Positions 55,907 through 63,829 of a stretch of 64,000 bases of DNA are shown one piece after another. Location of the stretch: positions 124,001 through 188,000 of the forward strand of contig NZ_JAOVZO020000020.1 in the NCBI RefSeq assembly GCF_025717065.2. The letters are read 5' to 3'. Numbering within the stretch: position 1 is the stretch's first letter; each line of letters opens with the position of its first letter. Under the pieces are notes generated by a model. The model was not told the DNA's origin and searched no databases. It was given only the letters and a program-made list of their open reading frames with translations. The translations under genes and the position numbers were made by a program. Origin of the DNA: Tahibacter soli (lineage in GTDB: Bacteria; Pseudomonadota; Gammaproteobacteria; Xanthomonadales; Rhodanobacteraceae).

Positions 55907-56250
55907 GGACATGCGTCGTAACAGGTGATTGCGCGCAGCGACCGGCCGGCATCCCACGGATCGGGTGGGCCAACTTCGGGGCATACCGTCGGCAGCCACG
56001 CGGCCGTCGGCGGCGTGACCTGCGACAGTCCCTGCGCGTAGGGGCTTTCGGCGGTCGGCTCCCAGGTGCTTTCGGCGTGAATCTGGGCGGCGATGCGCGC
56101 GATTGGGGCGTCGAGGCCGAATCGCGCCACGGCCTCGCGTTCCAGTGCGAGGCGGTAGCGCGTCGATGCTTCGGGGATGCGCACCGGCGACGCGGCGGCA
56201 GCAAGGGTGCTCGCTGCGACGAGCGTGATAGCGACGATCAGGCGCTTCAC
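55903..56250 (-). pseudogene. phage lytic transglycosylase, C-terminal half missing
   Basis: 115 residues from GTG 56250. The signal peptide ends near LAAAAS. The SLT-type catalytic Glu lies in IAAQIHAESTWEP and is followed by GLSQVTPPTAAWL. The domain stops at SLRAITCYDACP, where complete relatives continue with the YNGG region. The stop overlaps the Rz start, so an internal deletion has probably joined the two genes. Murein cleavage is doubtful without the second half of the fold. Confidence 0.65.
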
Positions 56251-56546
56251 GGCGTGAACGCCGCAGCGAGGATCGTCGCCGACGCGATCGCGGCGCGGCG
56301 CTTCCACGAGGTGCCGGCTTCGATGCCAATCAGGTCGTGCGGCCGAGCGTAGGGAAAGATCAGCCGGTCAATCCAGTAACCGACGTAGCCGCCCATGCCG
56401 AGCTTGGCGATTCCCCACACGGTCAAGCCGACCTTAGCGGGTTTGAGAAACGCGGTGATCGCGAACGCGACGGCGAATAGAACAAGCAGCGGACTTGCGC
56501 GCAGCTTGTCGCGCAGCGTCGCCGGTAACGGGGTCTTGGGATTCAT
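56247..56546 (-). CDS. putative phage holin
   Basis: 99 residues with two to three hydrophobic segments (PLLVLFAVAFAITAFL, VWGIAKLGMGGYVGYW, IASATILAAAF) and a charged N-terminus. Position before the transglycosylase, Rz and Rz1 genes is that of a holin in the lysis cassettes of Mu-like phages. The stop overlaps the next start (GTGA). The function is assigned by topology and context. Confidence 0.65.
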   Translation of the reverse strand: MNPKTPLPATLRDKLRASPLLVLFAVAFAITAFLKPAKVGLTVWGIAKLGMGGYVGYWIDRLIFPYARPHDLIGIEAGTSWKRRAAIASATILAAAFTP

Positions 56547-56749
56547 CGCGCCTCCAAAAAGGCGCGGGCGGCGTAGGAGTCTTGGGGAGGGCCGCCGCCC
56601 GCGCGACGCCGGGACGGGGAGCTACCCGGCAGTGATAGAGTGCGCGGTGTGGACTATGGGAGGAGTTTCACTTTAGTGCCACATGACATTCACGTCGCAA
56701 AAAACGCGGCGTGGCGTCAACAGTCGACAAGGTGCATATCTTTTAATAT

Positions 56750-56909
56750 CTAGGGAACGTCTGAAAAAGTCGGAGTCTGCTTTGCCGTTGGAGCCCCATT
56801 GACTCTAGGGGGCGGCCAAACTCTTGAAAAGCAGGGGTTTGGCCAGGGTTGTGGGGATATGCGGAATCCTCAGAACCCAAAACTCGACGCTTATTCAGAC
56901 TTTCCCTAG
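56750..56909. mobile_element. 152-bp MITE with IS5-type ends and CTAG target duplication
   Basis: The ends GGAACGTCTGAAAAAG (from 56754) and, inverted, GGAAAGTCTGAATAAG (to 56905) form imperfect terminal repeats. Both are flanked by CTAG (56750-56753 and 56906-56909), the target class used by IS5-group elements. There is no coding capacity. The element lies between the holin and the pentapeptide gene in an otherwise empty 420-base gap. Confidence 0.65.
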
Positions 56910-56968
56910 AGCGAACGACAATCCGTCAGTAGATCGTGGGATTCAACTGTTCTTCTTCGAAGGGTCGT

Positions 56969-58270
56969 ATGGACATCGAACTAGAGACAAAGCTGCTTGA
57001 GCAAGAGCATCGATCTATTCGAGTAATCCAAAACTATTTGCAGCGCAAGCAATGGACGATAGATGACCCTCGTCGAGCTGCGGTACGGAGCGCACTATTG
57101 TGGTGGGTCTTCTCGCCAGCATCCGCAGCAACGGCCGGCGGCGCGCTTGCAGTAGGAACACTCTTAATGATGTATGCGCAAACGGCTCTGCTTCGGGAGC
57201 AGAACGAGGCCTTCCGTGAGCAGAACGGAAAAATTCAAAGTCAGATTGAAATGCAGCGTCAAACCGAGCTGGCTAGGCGTCGCGCCGACGTAATAGCGCA
57301 GATCTTTGGAGGTGAAAGCACTGAAAGATCAAACTGGAAAGCAAGAACTGAGGCCGTGGTCGAATATTTAGCGATAGAAAGGGAAAGAAAGAAAAATAAA
57401 GAAAAAGAGGTGAGGCGCGAGTCATTGGCACCTCAAACAGCTCGGGCCACTTTCGAAAATTCAGGTGAAGCAAAGCGCGAAGTGCCAAATAAATTGGGCG
57501 CTGGAACCATTGTTACACGAGTCATGTCGGAGGTAGAGCATCTTATAATGGCGGCAGGCGATCCATTTCCCTCAAGATATATTGATCTCAAGAGGGCAAA
57601 CTTGAAGAGCGTCGACCTATCGGGGCAGGATCTTGCTTTTGTGGACTTCTCTGGGTCAGACCTAACAGGTGCAATTTTTGTCGGCGCAAATCTACAAAAT
57701 AGTATAGTAGCTGACATCAAGGTCGGCGGGACTGACTTCACTCTCGCCGATCTTCGCAACTCAACTATTGACTACGAGCCGGCTCCAGACTACATCGATT
57801 ACGAATGGGATGTCTCGTTTAGATGCGCGGACCTTAGAGGTGCCAAGGTTACGACGAGCGGCAGATCGCAGTTTCAATGGTCCGACTTGAGCCAAGCAGA
57901 AATTACTTATTTGATTCCTCAAAAGTCTTCCTATCGTAACGCCAACGTAGTTAAATCCTCTTTGGTGGGCGTCAATAGCTGGGATATGTCTCCAGCGAGC
58001 CCCCCAATATTATTGTCGAATGCCGTAGGTGAGAGTTCGAATAAGTGGGTTCGGCCATTGAATAAAAGCTCTTGCCGGCTGCTGGTCTTACAGGCACAAA
58101 TTGCGGATTCGCTTGAAGCGGTCGACGAATTTTTGAGGCCAGAGGCAACGGAGACTCAGTCAGAAAAAGCAGACTCGGCTGAGCGCGAGCGACTAGAGGA
58201 AACCACTAGGCAGGCAGGAGTTCCGAAGAAGCGTTTGGATTCTGGCAAAAAGCTGAACGAGCGCAAATAG
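56969..58270 (+). CDS. pentapeptide-repeat membrane protein, prophage cargo gene
   Basis: 433 residues from ATG 56969 (AAGGG five bases upstream). The N-terminus is helical; one transmembrane segment lies near residues 55-80 (AATAGGALAVGTLLMMYAQT); a coiled coil follows (LLREQNEAFREQNGKIQSQI). A charged region leads to a pentapeptide-repeat solenoid at about 210-330 (A/C)(D/N)LxG: RANLKSVDLSGQDLAFVDFS, GSDLTGAIFVGANLQNSI, FTLADLRN. The tail is rich in Glu, Lys and Arg. Base composition is clearly AT-richer than the surroundings, and the orientation is opposite to the phage genes, so it is a transferred cargo gene. Function unknown; phage defence or superinfection exclusion is a plausible inference. 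Confidence 0.75.
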   Translation: MDIELETKLLEQEHRSIRVIQNYLQRKQWTIDDPRRAAVRSALLWWVFSPASAATAGGALAVGTLLMMYAQTALLREQNEAFREQNGKIQSQIEMQRQTELARRRADVIAQIFGGESTERSNWKARTEAVVEYLAIERERKKNKEKEVRRESLAPQTARATFENSGEAKREVPNKLGAGTIVTRVMSEVEHLIMAAGDPFPSRYIDLKRANLKSVDLSGQDLAFVDFSGSDLTGAIFVGANLQNSIVADIKVGGTDFTLADLRNSTIDYEPAPDYIDYEWDVSFRCADLRGAKVTTSGRSQFQWSDLSQAEITYLIPQKSSYRNANVVKSSLVGVNSWDMSPASPPILLSNAVGESSNKWVRPLNKSSCRLLVLQAQIADSLEAVDEFLRPEATETQSEKADSAERERLEETTRQAGVPKKRLDSGKKLNERK

Positions 58271-58298
58271 CGTAGGCGAAAATGAGCACAATGATTTC

Positions 58299-58687
58299 TC
58301 ACTTGAATAGCTCGCCTTGCAGCGTTCGGAGGCGTCGTTTTCGCTCGCGAGCCAGAAGCTCGTAGAATTTAGTTGTTTTCATCCCGTATTCGCGCGCGAG
58401 CGCGTCTGTATTCCGACCGTCGTGCCGACGGTATGCCTCACTGTCGCGAACGGCCTTGCGCAGCGCGTCGCCGCGCGGCAGGTAGATCACAGAACCACCG
58501 AGATAGTCGGCGATAAGCACAGCGCGCTCGCTCGCGTCGCGCGCTGCTTTTTCGTCGTCGAAGCCGATCTTTCGCGCGTAAGCGAACAGCACGTCATACA
58601 ACTCGACCAAGCGCTGCGGCCAACGCGCTTTGTCCGCGAGCACTTCGCCGCCACGCTCGATCAGGTCCAGCGGATCGCAGGTCAACG
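58299..58687 (-). pseudogene. mor: mor-type activator, 3' part (interrupted by IS66)
   Basis: Most of a Mor-family transcription activator: CDPLDLIERGGEVLADKARW, then a helix-turn-helix end (NTDALAREYGMKTTKFYELL). In phage Mu, Mor activates middle transcription. The 5' end (12 codons) lies on the other side of the IS66 element at 61009-61044. Removing the element and one copy of GGTCAACG restores a continuous frame of about 140 codons. The present 3' part has no own start signal. Confidence 0.85.
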
Positions 58688-58737
58688 GTAAGCGCTCGGC
58701 CTCACCACCTTCCCCACAACCCCATCAGCCGCGATAG

Positions 58738-60279
58738 TCAGCCCCAGCGGTGCGGCAGAAGTTCGGTGATGCGACGATCGGGATGTGTCGGCAGGCGGGT
58801 CAGCACATCCTTGAGATAGGCGTAAGGCTCATGGCCGTTCTGCCTGGCGGTGGCGATCAGGCTCATGATGCCGGCGGCACGCTCGCCGGCGGCTTTGGAG
58901 CCTGCGAACAACCAGTTCTTGCGGCCCACGGCGATGGGCCGGATCGAACGCTCGACCGGGTTGTTGTCGATGGGCAGCGAAGCGTTGTCGACGTAGCGCA
59001 CGAGCGCCGGCCAGCGCTTGCGGGTATGCGCGAGCGCTTTGGCGAGGCCGCTGTTGGGTGAAGCGGCAGACAACAGGTTGTCGATCCATTGCTTGAACGC
59101 ATCGAGCACCGGTTGCGCATCGCGTTGTCGTCGGGCAAGCCGTTCGGGCGGATCCAGACCTTTGATCTCGGCTTCGATCCGGTACAGCTCGGCGATGTAG
59201 CGCAATGCCGGTTCAGCGTGCGCGCTGGCCTTCGCCGCATGCAACTCGAAGAACAGGCGGCGAATATGCGCCCAGCAGCCCACTTCGGTGATGTTTTCTG
59301 CAAAAAGGGCTTTGTAACCCGCGTAGTCGTCCACGACGAGATGGCCACGGAAGGCGCCGAGGAAGTTCTTGGCATGTTCGCCGCTGCGACTGGTGCAGAA
59401 GTCGAAGATCGTGATCGGCGGTCCGTCCGTGGCGCAGTAGGCAAACAGATACGCACGTGCTGTCTTGCCCGCGCCCGGATCGAGCAGCGCAACCGGCGTT
59501 TCGTCCGCGTGGATCACCGGGCGCTGCAACAGATCGGCCTTCATCGCAGACACCAGCGGCATCAGCGCGACGCCGGCGGCACCGGTCCAGTCGGCCAGGG
59601 TCGAACGGGCCAGTTCCACGCCGCTGCGCTGGTAGATCTGCTGCTGGCGATACAGCGGCAGGTGATCGGCGTACTTGCTGATCAGCACGTGTGCCAGAAG
59701 GCCCGGCGCCGGTCGGCCACGTTCGATCACGCTCGCCTGGCTCGGAGCGGCCGTCACCGTCTCGCACGCGCGACACGCGTACTTCGGATAGATGTGGCGG
59801 CGCACGAAGAACTCGGCCGGCTTGCAGTCGAGCTGCTCGGTGACGTCTTCGCCCATCGGCGTCAGCGCGTTGCCGCACTGCGTGCACGTGCACGAGGCGG
59901 GCTCGTGACGAACCTCCTCGCGCGGCAGGTGTTCCGGCAACGGCAGGCGCTTGGGCTGGCGCCGCGGTGCAGACGGCGATTCCTTGAGCGTCTCCAGCTC
60001 CGTCTGTATCGCGACGATGTCTTCTTCGAGCGACTCCTCGAACAGCTGCCGCTGGGCCGGGTCGAGTTGTTCGGAACGGCGGCCGTACAGGGCGCGGTTC
60101 ATCGCCGCCATCTGTGCTTCGAGAACCTTGATGCGCGCGGCGCGGTAAGCGCCGACCGCTGCCATCTCGGTAATCTGTGCATCGCGCTGGGCAATGAGGG
60201 CATCGCGGTCAGCCAACGCAGCCAGCGCTTCGCGCAACCGCGTTTGCAGATCGTCGTTGGTCGATGCATCAACACTCAT
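58738..60279 (-). CDS. tnpC: IS66 transposase TnpC (copy 2)
   Basis: 513 residues with the same coiled coil, zinc-binding block and DDE blocks (VIHADETPVALL, VVDDYAGYKALF, NNPVERSIRP) as copy 1. Compared with copy 1 it has about ten changes, all after residue about 198, for example HVLISKYADH for HVLVGKYADH and RQRDAQPVLDAFKQW for RQRQARPVLDAFEQW. None falls in the catalytic blocks, so it should be active. Confidence 0.96.
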   Translation of the reverse strand: MSVDASTNDDLQTRLREALAALADRDALIAQRDAQITEMAAVGAYRAARIKVLEAQMAAMNRALYGRRSEQLDPAQRQLFEESLEEDIVAIQTELETLKESPSAPRRQPKRLPLPEHLPREEVRHEPASCTCTQCGNALTPMGEDVTEQLDCKPAEFFVRRHIYPKYACRACETVTAAPSQASVIERGRPAPGLLAHVLISKYADHLPLYRQQQIYQRSGVELARSTLADWTGAAGVALMPLVSAMKADLLQRPVIHADETPVALLDPGAGKTARAYLFAYCATDGPPITIFDFCTSRSGEHAKNFLGAFRGHLVVDDYAGYKALFAENITEVGCWAHIRRLFFELHAAKASAHAEPALRYIAELYRIEAEIKGLDPPERLARRQRDAQPVLDAFKQWIDNLLSAASPNSGLAKALAHTRKRWPALVRYVDNASLPIDNNPVERSIRPIAVGRKNWLFAGSKAAGERAAGIMSLIATARQNGHEPYAYLKDVLTRLPTHPDRRITELLPHRWG

Positions 60280-60294
60280 GCGCCGATTGTAAAG

Positions 60295-60633
60295 TTATAC
60301 CAGCGCGCCGGCCAGCGGTTTTGCGCACAATCGATGCCAGTCCACACCCGTGCATAACCACGCGAACGACTGCGCGTCGATCTCGCAGACGCGATCGCTG
60401 CTGCGCGGCCAGATGAAGCGGCCTTCGCGCAAGCGCCGCACGCACATCCACACGCCGCTGCCGTCGGCGCAGATCACCTTGATCCGCGTGGCGCTGCGAT
60501 TGCGGAACACGTACGCGCCACCGGCGAGTCCGTCGTGACCGAACTGCATCGCAATCGCCGTCAACAAGCCATCCATGCCACGACGCAGATCGATCGGCTC
60601 CACCGCGATCCACCATGACGTCGGGCTCAACAT
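60295..60633 (-). CDS. tnpB: IS66 accessory protein TnpB (copy 2)
   Basis: 112 residues, identical in protein sequence to copy 1. Intact, overlapping tnpA by 7 bases. Confidence 0.95.
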   Translation of the reverse strand: MLSPTSWWIAVEPIDLRRGMDGLLTAIAMQFGHDGLAGGAYVFRNRSATRIKVICADGSGVWMCVRRLREGRFIWPRSSDRVCEIDAQSFAWLCTGVDWHRLCAKPLAGALV

Positions 60634-60962
60634 GCCAAGGTCTCGCGGATCAATGCAGCGAGCCAGCGTGGATCCGTTCCGACCGGCACGGCGATACGCC
60701 AGGCGCCATGCTGCAACTCGATGGTCGCCGGCAGTGTGTTGCCGACCACGCGGACCGGCACCAGAGCTTGCCCAGGCGTGCTCGACTTGCGCTTGAGCAG
60801 GTAGCTCCAATGCGCCAACGTCAACGCATTGATACCAAGCTTGGCGCCATATTGCTTCTGCGTCAGGCCGCTCGATCGCCACGCTTCAACGTGACGACGC
60901 CAGAATGCTTCGGTCTTCGATGCTTGCACGTTTGGCGCTCCGAGAAGGTGAGCGACAAGCAT
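60627..60962 (-). CDS. tnpA: IS66 accessory protein TnpA (copy 2)
   Basis: 111 residues, identical in protein sequence to copy 1, with the helix-turn-helix block WRSSGLTQKQYGAKLGINAL. Intact. Confidence 0.93.
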   Translation of the reverse strand: MLVAHLLGAPNVQASKTEAFWRRHVEAWRSSGLTQKQYGAKLGINALTLAHWSYLLKRKSSTPGQALVPVRVVGNTLPATIELQHGAWRIAVPVGTDPRWLAALIRETLAC

Positions 60963-61008
60963 TGCTCTGATGATCGGGTTCGAGAATGTGGCGGCGCCGG
61001 ACGCTTAC

Positions 61009-61044
61009 GGTCAACGCGTCGAACATTTCACCTTGTCCGCTCAT
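61009..61044 (-). pseudogene. mor: mor-type activator, 5' end (interrupted by IS66)
   Basis: ATG at 61044 begins MSGQGEMFDALT and runs into the IS66 element at 61008. The ATG overlaps the stop of the upstream phage gene (ATGA). It is in frame with the 3' part at 58299-58682 once the element is removed. Confidence 0.8.
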
Positions 61045-61625
61045 ACGTCTTGTCCCACCTTGGATTTTGCCTCGGCGACGGCCTTCTGACACTCGGCGTC
61101 GCTCATCCGCCCGTGTTCGAACAACTGCCGCAGCCAATGCAGGTGCGCCTCTGTCGGGCTTTCGCCGCGCCGCTCCGGACTTGGGCCGACAGCCGAGCGC
61201 GAGCGCGCGACGGTCTCGCGAGCCTGTTCGGCTTTCGCGTCGATCTTGTCGGCCAACCCGAACACGACGGCGCGCAAATAGTTGTGGTTGTCCAACGGCA
61301 GTGACAGCGCGTCGCGGCTCGACAACATCTGTTCGATGCCGGCGGCCCATAACGCCTGATTCGCCGGCCGCCGGACGCCGACGCGCTCGTCCTTGCAGAC
61401 GGTGCCGGACCGAACCAAGCTCACGAGGTCATCGACGATCCGCGCCGCGCGAGCAAGGCGCAGCGCGGTTTTCGCCGGCTTGAACAGACGCAGGTACGAC
61501 AGCACCGCCCGCCCCAATGCCAGCTCCAACTCGGCGACGAGAGCTGCGAAGCGCTTGCCATCGCCTTCAATGAAGCCGGCTTCGATCGGGAACTCGTTGT
61601 CGCAACATGGACACGTCACGCGCAT
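61041..61625 (-). CDS. Mu-like prophage protein with N-terminal zinc-knuckle-type CxxC
   Basis: 194 residues. The N-terminus MRVTCPCCDNEFPIEAGF carries a CxCC-type motif that may bind zinc. A helical body follows (AVLSYLRLFKPAKTALRLAR) and a charged C-terminus. The same gene stands next to gp16/GemA and mor in many Mu-like prophages. Function not known to me. It overlaps gp16 by 10 bases and mor by ATGA, so it is part of the middle-region operon. Confidence 0.7.
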   Translation of the reverse strand: MRVTCPCCDNEFPIEAGFIEGDGKRFAALVAELELALGRAVLSYLRLFKPAKTALRLARAARIVDDLVSLVRSGTVCKDERVGVRRPANQALWAAGIEQMLSSRDALSLPLDNHNYLRAVVFGLADKIDAKAEQARETVARSRSAVGPSPERRGESPTEAHLHWLRQLFEHGRMSDAECQKAVAEAKSKVGQDV

Positions 61626-62236
61626 TGCTGCGCTCCTGCGCCGCCGTGAGCGACTACCTGCGCCGCGAGGTATTCGGCGACCAGCCGCAGCGACGGTCGG
61701 TGCCGGCGCCAGTTCGGGCGTAGAGGCGACAACAGTTCGACGATGCGTTCCGGCGCCCAATCGACCGCACGCAACGAGGCGTTGATCGCGGCGTTCAGAT
61801 CGCGCTTTTCCTTCTCCGCATGCAGCGCGGCGATGATCGTCGCAAGCTGCTTTTCGTCCCGCACCCACGCGAGCTTCGCAATGCCGTGCATGCGCAGCGT
61901 AATCGCGTCGGCGTAGGCCCAAGCCAGCTTCATGTCGGCCAGCAGCGCTTCAACCTTCGCGATACCGTCGGGCATCTGCGGCGCGTCGAAGTTGTGCGGC
62001 TTGCCGGCGTGCTTTCGGCCGGCGCCGAGCCGGCGCAGTTCGTCGAGCACCGCGCGGCGCTGCCGCGCGTTCATCTCGCCGCTGCTGCGCAGCGCCGGGC
62101 CGTGTTCGGCCGACACGCGCGCGAGCATCGCGCGATAAGTCGCGTCGTCCATACGGAGTTGCCGACGGCCGGCATGGATCGCCGCGATTTCCCGGCGGCG
62201 TTGCTCGTGCGTGCGGCTGTAGACGGCTTTTCCCAT
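61616..62236 (-). CDS. gemA: Mu gp16-like protein (GemA, DUF1018)
   Basis: 206 residues from ATG 62236. N-terminal RREIAAIHAGRRQLRMDDAT and YRAMLARVS, then GEMNARQRRAVLDELRRLG and a block around ALLADMKLAWAYADAIT with MHGIAKLAWV, all typical of the DUF1018/gp16 family of Mu-like phages. Mu GemA affects host gene expression and DNA supercoiling. The gene lies two bases after the DUF3164 stop. Confidence 0.85.
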   Translation of the reverse strand: MGKAVYSRTHEQRRREIAAIHAGRRQLRMDDATYRAMLARVSAEHGPALRSSGEMNARQRRAVLDELRRLGAGRKHAGKPHNFDAPQMPDGIAKVEALLADMKLAWAYADAITLRMHGIAKLAWVRDEKQLATIIAALHAEKEKRDLNAAINASLRAVDWAPERIVELLSPLRPNWRRHRPSLRLVAEYLAAQVVAHGGAGAQQCA

Positions 62237-62238
62237 GG

Positions 62239-62640
62239 TCAGACCGCCGTGATATCGAGGCCGATCGGCTGGTACTGGCCGTTCGCGTCGCGCTCGTACA
62301 CACGCACGTACGCTTTCAAGCCGACGACCTGCACCGCATCGCCGATCGCCTGCATCGCGCGCAGCCAACGTTCGTCCGTGATGTCCATGCGCCGCAGCGC
62401 AAGCACGCTGCCCGTTCGGATGTTGCCCGCCTGATCGACACGGAACGCGTCGCTGATGAGCGTGCGCAACTCGCTGCGCGCGCCTTCGGTCCAGTCGCGC
62501 AGGCATTCGTCAATCAACGCCTTAGCCGCCTGCAAGCGTTCGTCAAACACGATCGACTCGGCCATCGCGCGTTGGAACTGCTCGCTTCCCTGACTTCGCG
62601 ATTTGTGCAGCAGCACAACGTGCGTTTGCCGCGGCATTTC
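62239..62640 (-). pseudogene. DUF3164 prophage gene, 5' part missing
   Basis: The frame matches the C-terminal two thirds of DUF3164 proteins of Mu-like phages (FDERLQAAKALIDECLRDW, ISDAFRVDQAGNIRTG, MQAIGDAVQVVG, VRVYERDANGQYQPIGLDI). Upstream of about 62600 the sequence no longer fits the family and no RBS-supported start is seen. This is the right boundary of the prophage remnant; the early genes (repressor, transposase A and B) that should follow are gone. Confidence 0.7.
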
Positions 62641-62710
62641 GCCGCATAGGTACGGTTCCGGCCAGCACACGACCTAGACTGCCTTCTTCACGTCCTACGA
62701 GGAAACGCTC

Positions 62711-63822
62711 GTGAAACGCCGGCAGCGCCTGACCCTTGCCTTCGCGGTCTGTATGGCCGCGGCGATCGCCGCATTGCATCTGTGGCGCGCACAACGCCAA
62801 CAGGCGTTCTACGATGTGCCGCTCGGCGGCATCGCGGAAATCGTTTGGGTCGACATCCGGCATCGCGATCAGTATCTGTTCGTTCGCGGGCTCGATCGCA
62901 CCAAACCGATACTCTTGTTCCTGCCCGGCGGTCCCGGTGAAAGTTTCCTACCGCTCGCGCAGGTCTTCACCGCGAACTCGAACGCGACTTCGTCGTCGTC
63001 CACATCGAAATGGGCGGCGTCGGCATCAGTCCCGACTACGCGGCGACGCCGTCGTTCGACGACCTCGTCGCCGACACCGGCAGAGTCATCGACGCATTGC
63101 GCTCGCGCTACGACCGCGACGCGGTCTATCTCGTCGGCCACTCGTTCGGCTCGGCACTCGCGCTGCGCGCGGCACAGGCCTGGCCGGAAAAAGTCCGCGC
63201 CGTTGCCACCGTCGGCCAGACCGTCGACTGGCGCGCCGGCAACCGGCTCGCGCACGCCGAACTGTTGCGCCGCGCGAACGCCGAAAGCAATCGGCGCGCG
63301 CTCGACGAACTCGCGAAAATTCCGCCAGACCTCGTCAAGCCGAGCGATCCGACGCTGGTCGACTTCAACGCTGTGCAAGTGCTGCGGCGCTGGCAGGAGC
63401 ACTACGGCATCATGAACATCTTCCGGCAGCACACGGCGAAGGCGCATTGGGTCGAGTACCTGACCGCGCCGGGCCATTCGCTCAAAGAGTCGTGCCGTCT
63501 CGTCTACCGCGGGCCGTGCAAGCTCATCGCCGATTCGCCGAACTGGTGGTACAACTGGAATCTGGCCCTGCGCGGCATCGTCGCTTTCGACGCGACACGC
63601 GACGTGCCGCGTCTGGCCGTGCCGTATCTGGCCATCATCGGCAGCGACGACTGGGTGACGCCCGAATCGCTCGTGCTCGACTACGCCGCGAAGCTCGACG
63701 CGCCGGTCAAGCGCGTGGTTCGACTGCCCGGCGCACAGCACTACGCGTTTCTCGATCGGCCGCACGAATTTCAGCAGGCCGTCGCGCTGCTGTCGGCGCC
63801 GCAGAACTGGCCGAAGGACTAG
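62711..63822 (+). pseudogene. alpha/beta hydrolase with frameshift
   Basis: The first frame starts at GTG 62711 (AGGA eight bases upstream) with a membrane anchor or signal (LTLAFAVCMAAAIAALHLW) and the oxyanion block ILLFLPGGPGESFLP. At about 62968 the homology moves to the +1 frame: RELERDFVVVHIEMGGVG, nucleophile GHSFGSAL, acid IGSDDWVTPES, His GAQHYAFLD, ending at 63822. One extra C in TTCACC (TTCCACC) would rejoin them as ...FHRELERDF. Either a true frameshift or a single-base sequence error. The full protein would be a membrane-anchored hydrolase or proline-iminopeptidase-like enzyme of about 370 residues. Confidence 0.75.
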
Positions 63823-63829
63823 CCTTTAC

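Larger units (their letters stand above)
58688..61008 (-). mobile_element. IS66-family insertion sequence, copy 2 (2321 bp)
   Basis: Same length and ends as copy 1, in the opposite orientation. The exact 8-bp duplication GGTCAACG flanks it (58680-58687 and 61009-61016). It interrupts the mor gene of the Mu-like remnant. Its three genes are intact. Confidence 0.97.
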
